From Ancylostoma caninum (lineage: Eukaryota > Nematoda > Chromadorea > Rhabditida > Ancylostomatidae), in the NCBI GenBank assembly GCA_037903475.1, contig JBAJFG010000064.1:62001-126000 (forward strand): a DNA stretch of 64,000 bases, written 5' to 3'. Position numbers and translations under genes: made by a program. Position 1 is the stretch's first letter, and every line of letters begins with the position of its first letter. Below are positions 10,701 to 22,700 of this stretch, piece after piece. The notes below the pieces were generated by a model. It saw only the letters and a list, made by a program, of their open reading frames with translations. It did no database searches and was not told where the DNA came from.

Positions 10701-13700
10701 CCTTTTCTATGCAGACAGGGTGTCTTTTCCATCTCCTAGGTTTCAGCTATCCTAGATCCCCTTCTGTGGAAATTTTCACTCACAGCCGTGTTATTCCTAA
10801 TTCTTTCAACCCCTTGTAGTCCGTTCAATTCAGTGCTCCAACTCGAATTTCGTAACCTGGTCATTCGTTCCGACCGACTCACACTAGGGTGTAGGTCGTA
10901 TGGCGCGGTTCTTTAGGTGGCACTATGGACAGCCTGAGTCTATGGCGCGCTACTACCACCCGATTACGGTCACGCGTTGCGGTTTGCCTGGATCTGCCAG
11001 GCGGAGCAACTCGTCCGTATTTCCTACATTATCCTATCATAGCAGAGAGCGTACACAGTTGCGGGTACCTGTATGTAAAGAATCTCTTGAACGAGTTTTC
11101 AATTCTATATGCTCAGCACTTTTACATATAATTGATAGAGTTTTGACTGAACTAATATTTACACGGACCAAATTGACGCCAAATATTGGACTTGAATAGG
11201 AGTCATTTCTAGCACCTCTGAAATCGCTTGATCGGAAAAATATACATATTGAAAGTGCTTGTTTGTTTGCTTCAGAAAGCTTTTTATTTGAACAGAGTAA
11301 TCTGTGGCCTTCTATAAAACAGTACATTCACTTGGGTATTCAAATAAGCTTGATGTCCGAAACATTTGTTCATCCGTGTATCCTAAAAACCACAAGTACC
11401 GCTAGTTCATCGCTCTTCTCTACGGTCAGATGATGGTTGCATGGACGAGTTGCCCTGCCAGGCAGACCCAGGCAAACCGCGACGCGAGACAGTATATCGG
11501 GTGGTAGGAGCGCGCTCAGATCACGTCTGCCTATAGTGCCACCCGAAGAATCGCGCCATACGACCGCCCCCCACTCACACTGCACACACACACATTTATT
11601 GCAATCTTTCATTAAATGTTTGTTAACATTTCCTAATAAGGATTTTTTCATCCAAATTGCTAATATTGTTTTCTGTTGCTTCGCCTTCCCCTCATTTGCG
11701 TCCTTCTTCTCATTTCCTTTGTCGTTTCCATCACCCAAAAAGAAAAACTAATTTTATTGATTGTTTTTTTACCACTCTCCTCCCCTCCGCTTAAGTGAAG
11801 GGGACTACCGGACCCCCGCCCAAAGTGAAGAGAGGGAGAGCCTCAGCTCCGACTATCGCACCTATGATAAGGAATATGTTCAAAACCGCCGCCGAGGTAT
11901 GCAAAGGCAAGGCTGAGCGCTCTGAATCGTGGAGTATTGCTTCTCAAATTGCAGCAATGGTTACTCAGTGCCGCAGCGCAAGTGTAGAGCATCTACTGAG
12001 ATCCGCGACCACTCCCAATGCGAACGCAATCTCCCACTTTTCCTTCCCTTCATTTCAGACAAATTTGGCTCGGCTATCCAACATTGTCTGCGCCGAGCAC
12101 AACTGCAAAATGATGTACTGTTAGTGAGCGTTCTTAGCAATAACATCAGAAAGCAGCTGGTTCGCAATCGACTCTGTGATGGAGTATGCAAAGCAGAACT
12201 GTGTGATATGCCCGTACGTAAAGGTAGGCGACTGCGCGAAAGTAGGAGTAGCGTATCAAATTCAGTATCTGGAGTGTAACGCGCTATACAGGAAACTCCA
12301 AATGTACGCAGACAAGAGTCCGGACCGCGGCGCGGCTCTCTTGGGCAGAGACATGGGCACTCTGCATGCTAAGCGCCTGCGTCTCTGCCCAACAGAACCG
12401 CGCCGCGGTCCCGACCCTTATCCGCGTACGTTTGGAGTTCCCTCCTGTACATTGGTGAGACCGGGAGAGCGCTCAGTATACGTATAAGCGAGCATTTGGC
12501 TAGCAAGAGGCGTAGAAGTTCAACATTACCACTTGGCAATCACAGAGCCGAAGCGCACGATGGGAAAGATTTCTGCGTCAAATGCAACATTTTGACAAAC
12601 GAAATTGAGGTTTCTACTAGAAAAGTTCTTGAAGCCTTCTGGATTGCGACTAATAACCCATGCATGAACAGTAGTAATGAGTGCTTATCCATAACCAGTG
12701 ACTTCTTGCCTTACATATCGTTATGCGAGCTGTAGATAAACCGCAGATAATATAAGATGCGGACGCCCAGGTGTTGCTCACTTGTCCGCAACGACAGTCA
12801 CCTGCGGACTTTCCGCAATAGCGCTGGGAAACGGCTTGGTTTATCCTTCGTCTTGGGGCTCTTTTCAAGTAGCGAGCTTGGGGAAAGTTGAAAACTGGCA
12901 GGGTTGGTGGAGACGTTTGACGGTGTCGATCACAAATAACGAACCGCGAGCCACTTTTAGGCCTCTGAAGAGGGCGATTCTATCGAAACGTCAGGCCAAC
13001 GATAAAAGTTTCCACCAAACAACCTGGTTGACACAGCAGTAAAAGGAATATTAAACGTATTTTGGACTGCCCTAAGGAGCAAATGCTTTCCGTTATCATA
13101 ACCTTAGATACCCCCACTTTTGACCTTGGGAGTATTCGCACTTCGATTCAGTTTGTGATACCAGTCACCCTCCTATTACTGCTCTGAGTTAATACCGGCA
13201 CTTTTTTCTCAGAAAAAAGGTTTTTTCTCAGAAAAAAGGTTTTTTCTCAGAAAAAAGGTATGGGATCAATTGTAGGTAATAATCTAATTTATGTAGATAG
13301 AAATTCCATTATATGACTTAAGGGCTAAAGGCCCTTCGTTTTTCATGGACATTGTAAAAATTTTGTTCTCACTATTACAAAAGGTTGAAATTGGAGCAAA
13401 CTGGAATCATTTTCACTTCTATGTAAAAAGATAGTTGTATGCAAAGAAGTGTTATCATAATACTTATGCAAGGATTTTCTTTTTTTTTCTTTTTTTTTCT
13501 CTTCAAAGTGCAAAGTTGTTGCTATTAATTTAAATGAGCGCAAATATGTTATTTGACATCCTCGATCGAGCAAAGCAAAACTCGGATTGCAGTGAAGAAC
13601 GCGAAACAAGCTATCGTGCTGTAGTTTGAGAAGGACCGATCTGCGCAACGCTTGTCCTCCTCCACGTCATTATCTCTAACAAAAAGATCCTTGATTAACA

Positions 13701-16700
13701 TGTTAAACCTAACTGTGTATCATGGTCGAACGTTGTCTTTAATCATCTCTAACATGTCGAACCATGATCTGCTTGTTAGAGATGACCACGTCGAGGATGG
13801 TAAGCGTTGCGGAGATCCGTTCATCTCACACTACAGCACTATACGTTCAGGAGGTCAATTTTTCTGTGCTTTCACGCCCACTATTGGATGACTTTTAGAA
13901 TTGTGTGAGATCAGTGGTGCTGTACCGTAGGAGGTTTTCTGCATGTGTTCGATAAATGGTTGGGTTTTGCATTCAACCAATAAACTCGCTTTCGTTTCTT
14001 GGCTCGAGGTGCTCTCATTTATCATAAGACGGGAGGCGCTGTGCTGTCTGCTCATGTGCACCGAACAGTTGTTCCTGAGATGCCTCCTCATTGCGGCGCA
14101 CCTTCTTCCCCTGTGTTGTGAACAACAGCTAAATTGTTGCTTACTAGAGTCATAGCCCACGTACTCTTCACTTCCACCATTGCCGTTTTGGAGCCGATCT
14201 GACCATCCTATGGGCCATGATATCTTGCTCCCTTCCACCACGACCGACCAATACACCTTTGTCTGCTATTTTTTGAAGTTCTTATTTATTTGTCAGTAGC
14301 TACTTGTTTCCTATGGATGTGCTGTATTTGAATACTCCTCGCCCATACAACAGATATCCGAAAGGTTATCGACCACTGAATGGAGATCGTGGCACACTTC
14401 GCCCGAGCACGTCTCTCGGTCTGCTCTCAGCTGGAAATGGTTTCGATCCGCTTAGTCAGCAGTTAGCCTCACATTCTTATTCTTCATTAGTTAGTGACAG
14501 GTACGACTATCCACCTGTTAACGACGACAGGCGATCGTATGTGCTAACGTCTCCAGATCGTCCTAGTCCTTCTTGGGACTCTCAGCCTCCTATCGAATAT
14601 TATAAAGTGTGGGATGCACCAGTGGACATCTCTCGTCACTATCATAACCCACAACTTGAGCCACCTCAATCCGTGGATGTGCACGAAAATCCTGACAAGT
14701 TTCTTGAGAGACTAAAGCAGGAAAAGAAAGATCTGGAAGACCTCAGAGACTATTCTTCTTGGACAGGCACTTATCCACACCATTTCGAACGAGCTCAATC
14801 AATGAATCGGACATATGGGGCAAATGTAGCTCGAAGGAATGAATTCTGTGATGCTCCCGAAACGGCATGGTGCAACGGTTCTGTGCCTCTGTTGCCTAAA
14901 ACTTCCTCCGATTCCCGAATCTTCACCAACTATGAGCCCTCCACGAAGCGCTTTTCGGCTATGATGTCGAGCTCATCCAACTATCACCGACGCGGTTCCG
15001 ATCGAAGTTCTGAGGCAAGGCGCCAACCTGAATGGAGAGCGTCAAAGGGTGGTTTTTTCGCTTCAAAACAGAAGCGTGATCCTATATGGATGACAAATCC
15101 CGCCCCTCCATTTGACATTAGGAGTTCTGATGAAATGTCGAACATGGCTCCTGCAACGGACGATTGGAGTCGTCATCCTTTCCAGGATATGAACAATCCT
15201 TCCTTAGCGCCCATCTTTCCTAGTAAGGAAAGTATGCTAGGTCCTAACGAGTTGCATGCATTGCGACGGCAGGATACAAATGAATCTACCCCTCACATGC
15301 GTTTGACCGAGGTTGATTATGTCATGGAGAGTGCACCATCATACGTGCAATCGTTACGAAGGAAACAACGTATTCAGGATCTCGACCGACGCGAAGCATT
15401 ACCTTCTTTTGTGAAGGGTAGCACCTCCTTGTCCTCTTTAGACGCTTTTGCAATTCCCTCGGAAGCCGTCGTAGGAAATCATCTCGTTGCAAGCCGTCGC
15501 AAGGAGAGATCATTCGCAATTATATCACGACCTCAAACGCCTCCCGTAACTTTACGAAATGCCAGCTACTGCCTAGATCGAAATTCAATTCCACGTGCGG
15601 ATACTTCGTATCCTGTCCAGGATAAGCCGCAGAACCTGATGAACTCGAGCGCTCCATCAATATTTTATGAATCGCCGGAGTCATCCAGGGTTTGGGATCG
15701 AAGCATTGAGTCGCCCTCCCACTTGTATGACGATCGGAATACACCTGACATCCTCTCACCGTCCCACGTTCCTCCTTTCAACGATAGCATACAGCGTAGC
15801 AATTCGGTTAGATCGAATGGCATTCTTGTCAAAGGTCACAATGGTGGTCCTCGTAGCTTTAAAAAAGTAGTGTTTCAATGCGACTCTGTTGGCGAAAACC
15901 AATCTCCTGCTGCGGGGACTGGTGAGTGTAAGGAGGAATACTAATTGTTTATGGTGTTATATAATTGTAAATCTGCTGTCGTTGACTTTATAATGTGTTG
16001 TTAAGCTGCTGCTTCGGAAGCTCCTCCTCATGTGAAAGCATACGAAAGTGCATTATCTGATGTAACAGATCGATGGTCCGTTCTTTCTAAAGAAATCGGA
16101 GGAGACGTCTCGATTATGGTCATGCTTCAGCTTGTAGATGTTGCTGCTCTAAATTAAAGTTAAAGTTGAATTTGAGTTATTTCAGCGTGACAAGGTAATG
16201 GAAGTGTTCAATGCTCTCAAGAATTTCTTATGGATAGCAGCTTCTCGCTTGGAGCCTTCGCAGGATGAGGTTCAAAAACTTGTTGCCCCGATGGTCAGCC
16301 TTATGACGGACATCAGTTCTTTTAAGGTGCAGCTGACAGTATAAATTCAAACGGGAGCATGATTATTGTTTAGCGATAGTTGTAAGACTGCTGCTTTTAG
16401 GACTCGAAGCGCAATACACCGCAATTCAATCATCTTTGTGCAGTTGCCGAGGGAATTCCTGCAGTCGGATGGGTCCTTGTAGTCCGTTTTTTTTTTCATC
16501 TGTGTAGCTACTTATTTCCCTTATTTCTTGTACATCCTTATTTTGACTCTGCAGAAGAAAACACCGGCTCCCTACGTCAAGGAGATGCTCGATTCTGCTA
16601 TGTTTTACATCAATCGCATCCTAAAGGAATTCAAGGTTAGTACTACTCATTACTGAATGAAGAAGTCAGATCCTACTCCTCAAATTCTGGGCTTAGGAAG

Positions 16701-19700
16701 GCGATCAGAAACATGTCGAATGGGCTCGTGCTTGGAAAGAGTTGCTGGAAACAATGCAGACATTCGTTCGGCAAACCCACACAACTGGTCTCGTTTGGAA
16801 CAGCGCTCCCGTAATTTTTCACTTCTGCCTTTCTTATAGTTTTTTACATACTAACCCATCTTGTGTTATTCTTGTGAATATTTTCGGTTACTCTTTCAGG
16901 AGGCTCGTTACTACAGCTATTTTATACAACTTTTCATATGCAAACTTTGTTTTCTTTTTCGATTCTTTCTTTTGAGGGATGTGCCGCACCTTCACCCGAT
17001 GATCGCGCCGCTGGTGGCCACAATCAGGCTGTTGGAGGACCCGCGCCGCCACCGCCTCCACCGCCTCCTCCATGTTTGTTTTTTTTTTTACCTCATTCTC
17101 TCTATAGGTGATGTGGGAGAAAATATTATGGAAACATGTTTGGAGCTCTAGCTTTCTGATGTCACACGTAGCACGGATCCGTCGCGATAGCTACAGAAAC
17201 TTCCAATGTAAGCCTATCCCTAACGCTTTAGTGAACGGAAAGAAGTCTCACGAAGTACTTTATTGCGGTGTTTTTGTGGAGATGGTGGGCTAGATTGAGA
17301 CGTACAGTCCATCAAAACAATGGGGCAGAAGAGGCCGGTGGGAAATCTAAAGGCAGCACGGCCGATTTGGCTGTTTTAATAACACCAGTGAAGAAACTCA
17401 CCGAATGGAAAGGTAATAGTAGGAAAGTTGGTAAACTGGTAAAAAGGAACGTAAATGTATTTAAAAAAAAAGACTCTAATACATTGATAATAGCTGATCG
17501 AATCAGCATATTCTGCGAGTCCGCCGTGGCGCCTCCAGACTTCCCACCAGCCTCATCCGCGCCATCGTTTTGGACGGACTGTAAAGCCTGAAAGATACTT
17601 GGCGACCATCTTTTCGCGGCGCTCACCGAAATTATCCAAGATTCTCTCTAAGATCCACCATTTACTAACATCCACTAGAGGAGAAGTCTCTTTTCGGGGA
17701 TTCTATGAAAGGACAGGACCAATTAACCGTTGCTGAACCGTCGGAGTTGTATCACATTCCTATATTGGGTAGATGTCACTTATTCTCATACTAGTCCTAC
17801 TATATTAAAAGATTTGGTCGCTAATTCCCGAGAACACTTCCCTTACTGCGCGTCGACTCTCAGCGCATTGTCGATACGCAGTGTTGTGATGAGTACTTTA
17901 AAAAAGGGGCCCTGGCCTAAATTTCCACATTGTCCGCTTTTTTAGTCCTAGATCTTTATCTTCCTTGTTATAGGGTGACACCCCCCTAAGGGCCGGCGTA
18001 GGTTTTAGGCTACTTTGTACCTGGGATTATCGATTAGTTTATCGATTATATTGATTTTTCGCTATTTTCGCCCCAGGCGTGGCGAAGACATGTCTACTGG
18101 GGTATGTCAATACGCTGAAGACGAATATGACAACCGTTTTGTACAGCACTATCGATTTATCGATTTTTTTGATTTTTCGCTATTTTGCCCCAGTGACGGT
18201 GAAGACATGGCCATTGGGGTATGTCAATACGCTGAAGACGAATATGACAACCATTTCGTACAGCGCTATGGATTTATCGATTTTATTGATTTTTTGCTAA
18301 TTTTGCCCCGGAGACGGTGAAGACATGGCTATTGGGGTATGTCAATACGCTGAAGACGAATATGACAACCGTTCTGTACAGCACTATTGATTTATCGATT
18401 TTACTGATTTTTCGCCAATTTCGCCCCGGGCGCGGCGAAGAGATGTCTACTGGGGTATGTCGATACGCTGAACACGAATATGACAACCGTTCTGTACAGC
18501 ACTATTGATTTATCGATTTTACTGATTTTTCGCTAATTTCGCCCCGGGCGCGGCGAAGAGATGTCTACTGGGGTATGTCGATACGCTGAACACGAATATG
18601 ACAACCGTTCTGTACAGCACTATTGATTTATCGATTTTTTTTGATTTTACGCTAATTTTGCCCCAGGCGTGGCGAAGACATGTCTACTGGGGTATGTCAA
18701 TACGCTGAACACGAATAGGACAACCGCTTCGTACGGCATTATCGATTTATCGATTTTATTGATTTTTCGCTTATTTTCCCCCAGTGACGGTGAAGACATG
18801 TCTACTGGGGTATGTCAATACGCTGAAGACGAATATGACAACCGTTTTGTACAGCACTATCGATTTATCGATTTTATTGATTTTTCGCTTATTTTCCCCC
18901 AGTGACGGTGAGGACATGTCTACTGGGGTATGTCAATACGCTGAACACGAATATGACAACCGTTCTGTACAGCACTATTGATTTATCGATTTTACTGATT
19001 TTTCGCTAATTTCGCCCAGGGCGCGGCGAAGAGATGTCTACTGGGGTATGTCAATACGCTGAACACGAATATGACAACCGTTTCGTACGGCACTATCGAT
19101 TTATCGATTTTATTGATTTTTCGCTATTTTTACCAGGACCCGAGCAAAGCCGGTTACACAGTCTAGTAATAAAAATTCAAAAAATAATGGTGAAACTAAA
19201 CAACTGGATTGAAAGAATCAAACAGATATAAGATTTTTTTAATCCAACAAGCCATTCTCAGGGGTGGGGGGGCTCCCTGCAAATCCGATTTGGAGCCCAA
19301 TAATCCTAATAATGTCGATTAACGTTACAACAAAATCCTAGCACATGGTTTCGTTTCCTGACATGGTTTTGAAACAAAGTGGTAGCGCTGTTCCCATCGG
19401 TTGGGGTTTTTCCTTGATTTTGACTGGGCCAGTGGTAAACATGCGCCGGTCTCAGGTAAAAAGGCACACGGGTCCATTGGTCGGGATTTTCGCGCCAGTG
19501 GTAAACAGGTGCTGGACTCTGGTAACGGGGCACACGGGTCTTTGGTCAGCACTTCCCTTGGGTTCGACTGGGCCAATGGTAAACAGGCGCCGGTCTCAGG
19601 TAAAGGGGCACACGGGTCCGTTGGTCAGGACTTTACCTTGGATTCCACTGGGCCAGTGATAAACAGGTGCTGGTCTCAGGTAAAGGGGCACAAAGGTCCG

Positions 19701-22700
19701 TGGTCAGAATTTTCCCGCCAGTTGTAAACAGGTGCTGGTCTCTGGTGAAGGGGCAGATGGATCCGTTGGTGAGGATTTTCCCGCCAGTGGTAAACAGGTG
19801 CTGGTCTCTGGTGAAGGGTCACACGGGTCCGTTGGTCAGAATTTTCCCGCCAGTGGTAAACAGGTGCTGGTCTCTGGTAAAGGGACACATGGGTCTGTTG
19901 GTCAGAATTTTCCCGCCAGTTGTAAACAGGTGCTGGTCTCTGGTGAAGGGGCAGATGGATCCGTTGGTGAGGATTTTCCCGCCAGTGGTAAACAGGTGCT
20001 GGTCTCTGGTGAAGGCGCAGATGGATCCGTTGGTCAGGATTTTCCCGTCAGTGGTAAACAGGTGCTGGTCTCTGGTAAAGGTACACATGGGTCTGTTGGT
20101 CAGAATTTTCCCGCCAGTGGTAAACAGGTGCTGGTTTCTGGTGAAGGGGCACACGGGTCCGTTGGTCAGGATTGACACATGGGTCTGTTGTTCAGAATTT
20201 TCCCGCCAGTGGTAAACAGGTGCTGGTCTCTGGTAAAGGGACACATGGGTTTGTTGGTCAGAATTTTCCCGCCAGTGGTAAACAGGTGCTGGTCTCTGGT
20301 GAAGGGGCAGATTGATCCGTTGGTCAGGATTTTCCCGTCAGTGGTAAACAGGTGCTGGTCTCTGGTAAAGGGACACATGGGTCTGTTGGTCAGAATTTTC
20401 CCGCCAGTGGTAAACAGGTGCTGGTCTCTGGTGAAGGGGCACACGTGTCCGTTGGTCAGGATTTTTCCGCCAGTGGTAAACAGGTGCTGGTTTCTGGTGA
20501 AGGGGCACACGGGTCCGTTGGTCAGGATTGACACATGGGTCTGTTGGTCAGGATTTTTCCGCCAGTGGTAAACAGGTGCTGGTCTCTGGTAAAGGGTCAC
20601 ACGTGTCCGTTGGCCAGGATTTTCCCGTCAGTGGTAAACAGGTGCTGGTCTCTGGTGAAGGGTCACACGTGTCCATTGGTCAGGATTTTCCCGTCAGTGT
20701 TAAATAGGCGCCGGTCTCTGGTGAAGGGACACACGGGTCGTTGGCCACCACTTTCCCTTGGGTTCGACTGGACCAATGATAAAAAGACGCCAACCTCAGG
20801 TAAAGGGGCACAAGGGTCCGTTGGTCAGGACTTTTCCTTGGGTTGCACTGGGTCAGTGGTAAACAGGTGCTGGTCTCTGGTGAAGGGGCACACGGGTCCG
20901 TTGGTCAGGATTTTCCCTTGGATTCGACTAGGCCAATGGTAAACAGGTGCTGGTCTCTGGTAAAGGTACACATGGGTCTGTTGGTCAGAAATTTCCCGAC
21001 ATTGGTAAACAGGTGCTGGTCTCTGGTAAAGGGGCACACGGGTCTTTGGTCAGCACTTCCCTTGGGTTCGACTGGGCCAATGGTAAACAGGCGCCGGTCT
21101 CAGGTAAAGGGGCATACGGGTCCGTTGGTCAGGACTTTACCTTGGGTTCCATTGGGCCAGTGGTAAACAGTCGCTGGTCTCAGGTAAAGGAGCACGGGTC
21201 CGTTGGTCAGAATTTTCCCACCAGTGGTAAACAGGTGCTGGTCTTTGGTAAAGGGGCACATGGGTCGTTAGTCAGAATTTTCCCGTCAGTGATAAACAGG
21301 TGCTGGTCTCAGGTAAAGGGGCACACGGGTCCGTTGGTCAGAATTTTCCCGCCAGTGGTAAACAGGTGCTGGACTCTGGTAAAGGGTCACACGGGTCGTT
21401 GGCCACCACTTTCCCTTGGGTTCGACTGGACCAATGATAAAAAGACGCCGACCTCAGGTAAAGTGGCACAAGGGTGCGTTGGTCAGGATTTTCCCTTGGG
21501 TTCGACTGGAACAATGGTAAACAGGTGCTGGTCTCAAGTTAAGGGGCACACGGGTCCGCTGGTCAGGATTTTCGTTTGACTGCGACGCTGTCAGCAGCAA
21601 AGTTGCGCGCGTCTCCGGTAAAGGGGCACACGTCTCGCGCCGGTGTCAGGTGAAGCGGCACACGTGCCGCGCCAGTCTTAGGTAAAGGGGCACACTTGCC
21701 CACTGCGCGGTATTCTCCCTTGGGTTTGACTGGGCTAGTGGTAAAGTAGCGCTGGTTTTAGGTAAAGGGGCGCACTCGTCCATTGGTCGGAACTTTTCCT
21801 TGAGTTCAACTGGGCCAGTAGTGGATTGGCGAGGTCTGTTGGCCGGGATTTTTCCTTGAGTCCGGCTGGCTGGCTCAGTGGTAAAGCGGCGTTGGCTTCA
21901 GGCAAAAGGCAACACGTGTTCATTTGTCGTCAACAAAAAGAAAATCGTGGTCTTCAAAAATTTCAATAAGTCAATTCTGGCATTTTGTGACTCCTCGACA
22001 AGTTGTTTGCCACTGTTAATTTGAGTTTCTCAAAATCTAAGGACTAGTTCTATTCAGACAGATGTTGAGACTGAATGAAGTGCCCAATTAGGTTTGTTTG
22101 CAGACACTCTACTCGAACTCTAATACAAACACTGACAGAATGCGGTGAAACTTTGAGCCAAGGAACTCACGGGGTTACTATCTCGCGCAAAAGCCTAGAC
22201 AATAACTTGCGCACACACCTAGTGTGTCTCACCAACCCCGTGGACCACCTCCCTTACTAGAAACTCAAACAGAAGCCTGGACAATAAATTGCGCACCCAC
22301 CCAATGTATCTCGCCAACCCCGTAGATTACCCCTCTTTCCAGAAGCTTAGGCAAAGACCTGGACTGTAACTTGCACACCCACCCAATGTTTCTCGCCAAC
22401 CCCGTGGACCACCTCCACTACTAGAAACTTAGGCAAGTCTACAAAATAAGTTGCGCACCCGCCCCATCTATCCCGCCAACCCCGTGGATTGCCTCCCTTC
22501 CAAGAAACTCAGACAAAAGTCTAGAAAATAACTTGCGCACCCACCTCATGCATTCCGCCAAGCCCGTGGATTACCTCCCTTTCCAGAAACTCAAACAAAA
22601 GCCTGGACTATAAATTGCGCACCCACCCAATGTTTCTCGCCAACCCCGTGGACCACCTCCAGTACTAGAAACCTAGGCAAAAGTCTACAAAATAACTTAC

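Larger units (their letters stand above)
7234..11863. mobile_element. 4.6 kb terminal-inverted-repeat element inside Penelope-like copy A
   Basis: The left end AGGTGCGATAGGAGGAGC and the reverse complement of the right end (AGGTGCGATAGTCGGAGC) match at 16 of 18 positions. The flanks are similar 13-mers, TAATAAGGAACAT (7221-7233) and TGATAAGGAATAT (11865-11877), readable as a decayed target duplication of about 9-13 bp. They encode the repeated VIRN/MIRN at the Penelope break. No transposase was recognised. The interior holds an RTE LINE, a TTAA element and a 0.7 kb inverted-repeat element. A Mutator-like length of duplication is possible but unproven. Confidence 0.55.
6489..13041 (+). mobile_element. 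Penelope-like retroelement, copy A, split by later insertions
   Basis: A plus-strand Penelope-like element (reverse transcriptase plus C-terminal GIY-YIG endonuclease) lies in two pieces: 6489-7233 and 11864-13041. The first piece stops at VIRN and the second resumes at MIRN, exactly where copy B (33280-34309, minus strand) is continuous, so both halves belong to one insertion. A 4.6 kb element occupies the gap and a 159-bp MITE interrupts the GIY-YIG part. The 3' region carries the CTGAAGA...GAAACG hairpin-like motif shared with copy B. Frameshifts and stops make it inactive. Confidence 0.75.

Noticed and set aside
12955..13041. Hammerhead ribozyme
   Set aside because: CTGANGA and GAAA boxes are present but stem II is not closed and the cleavage site was not found.
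13855..14256. 133-codon minus-strand frame
   Set aside because: No domain, no splice structure, antisense to the presumed CAP promoter region.
16861..16976. Extra CAP exon starting GAGGCTCGTTACTACAG after TTTCAG (16900)
   Set aside because: It gives no CAP-like sequence and is not needed; exon 7 at 16977 joins exon 6 in frame.
18015..19231. Short repeated frames with [13 protein letters not shown] peptides
   Set aside because: By-products of the 118-bp minisatellite in a Helitron-like element.
19667..21579. Open frames of 100-210 codons with [10 protein letters not shown] repeats
   Set aside because: They arise from a 66-bp stop-free minisatellite in an intron and are open on both strands.
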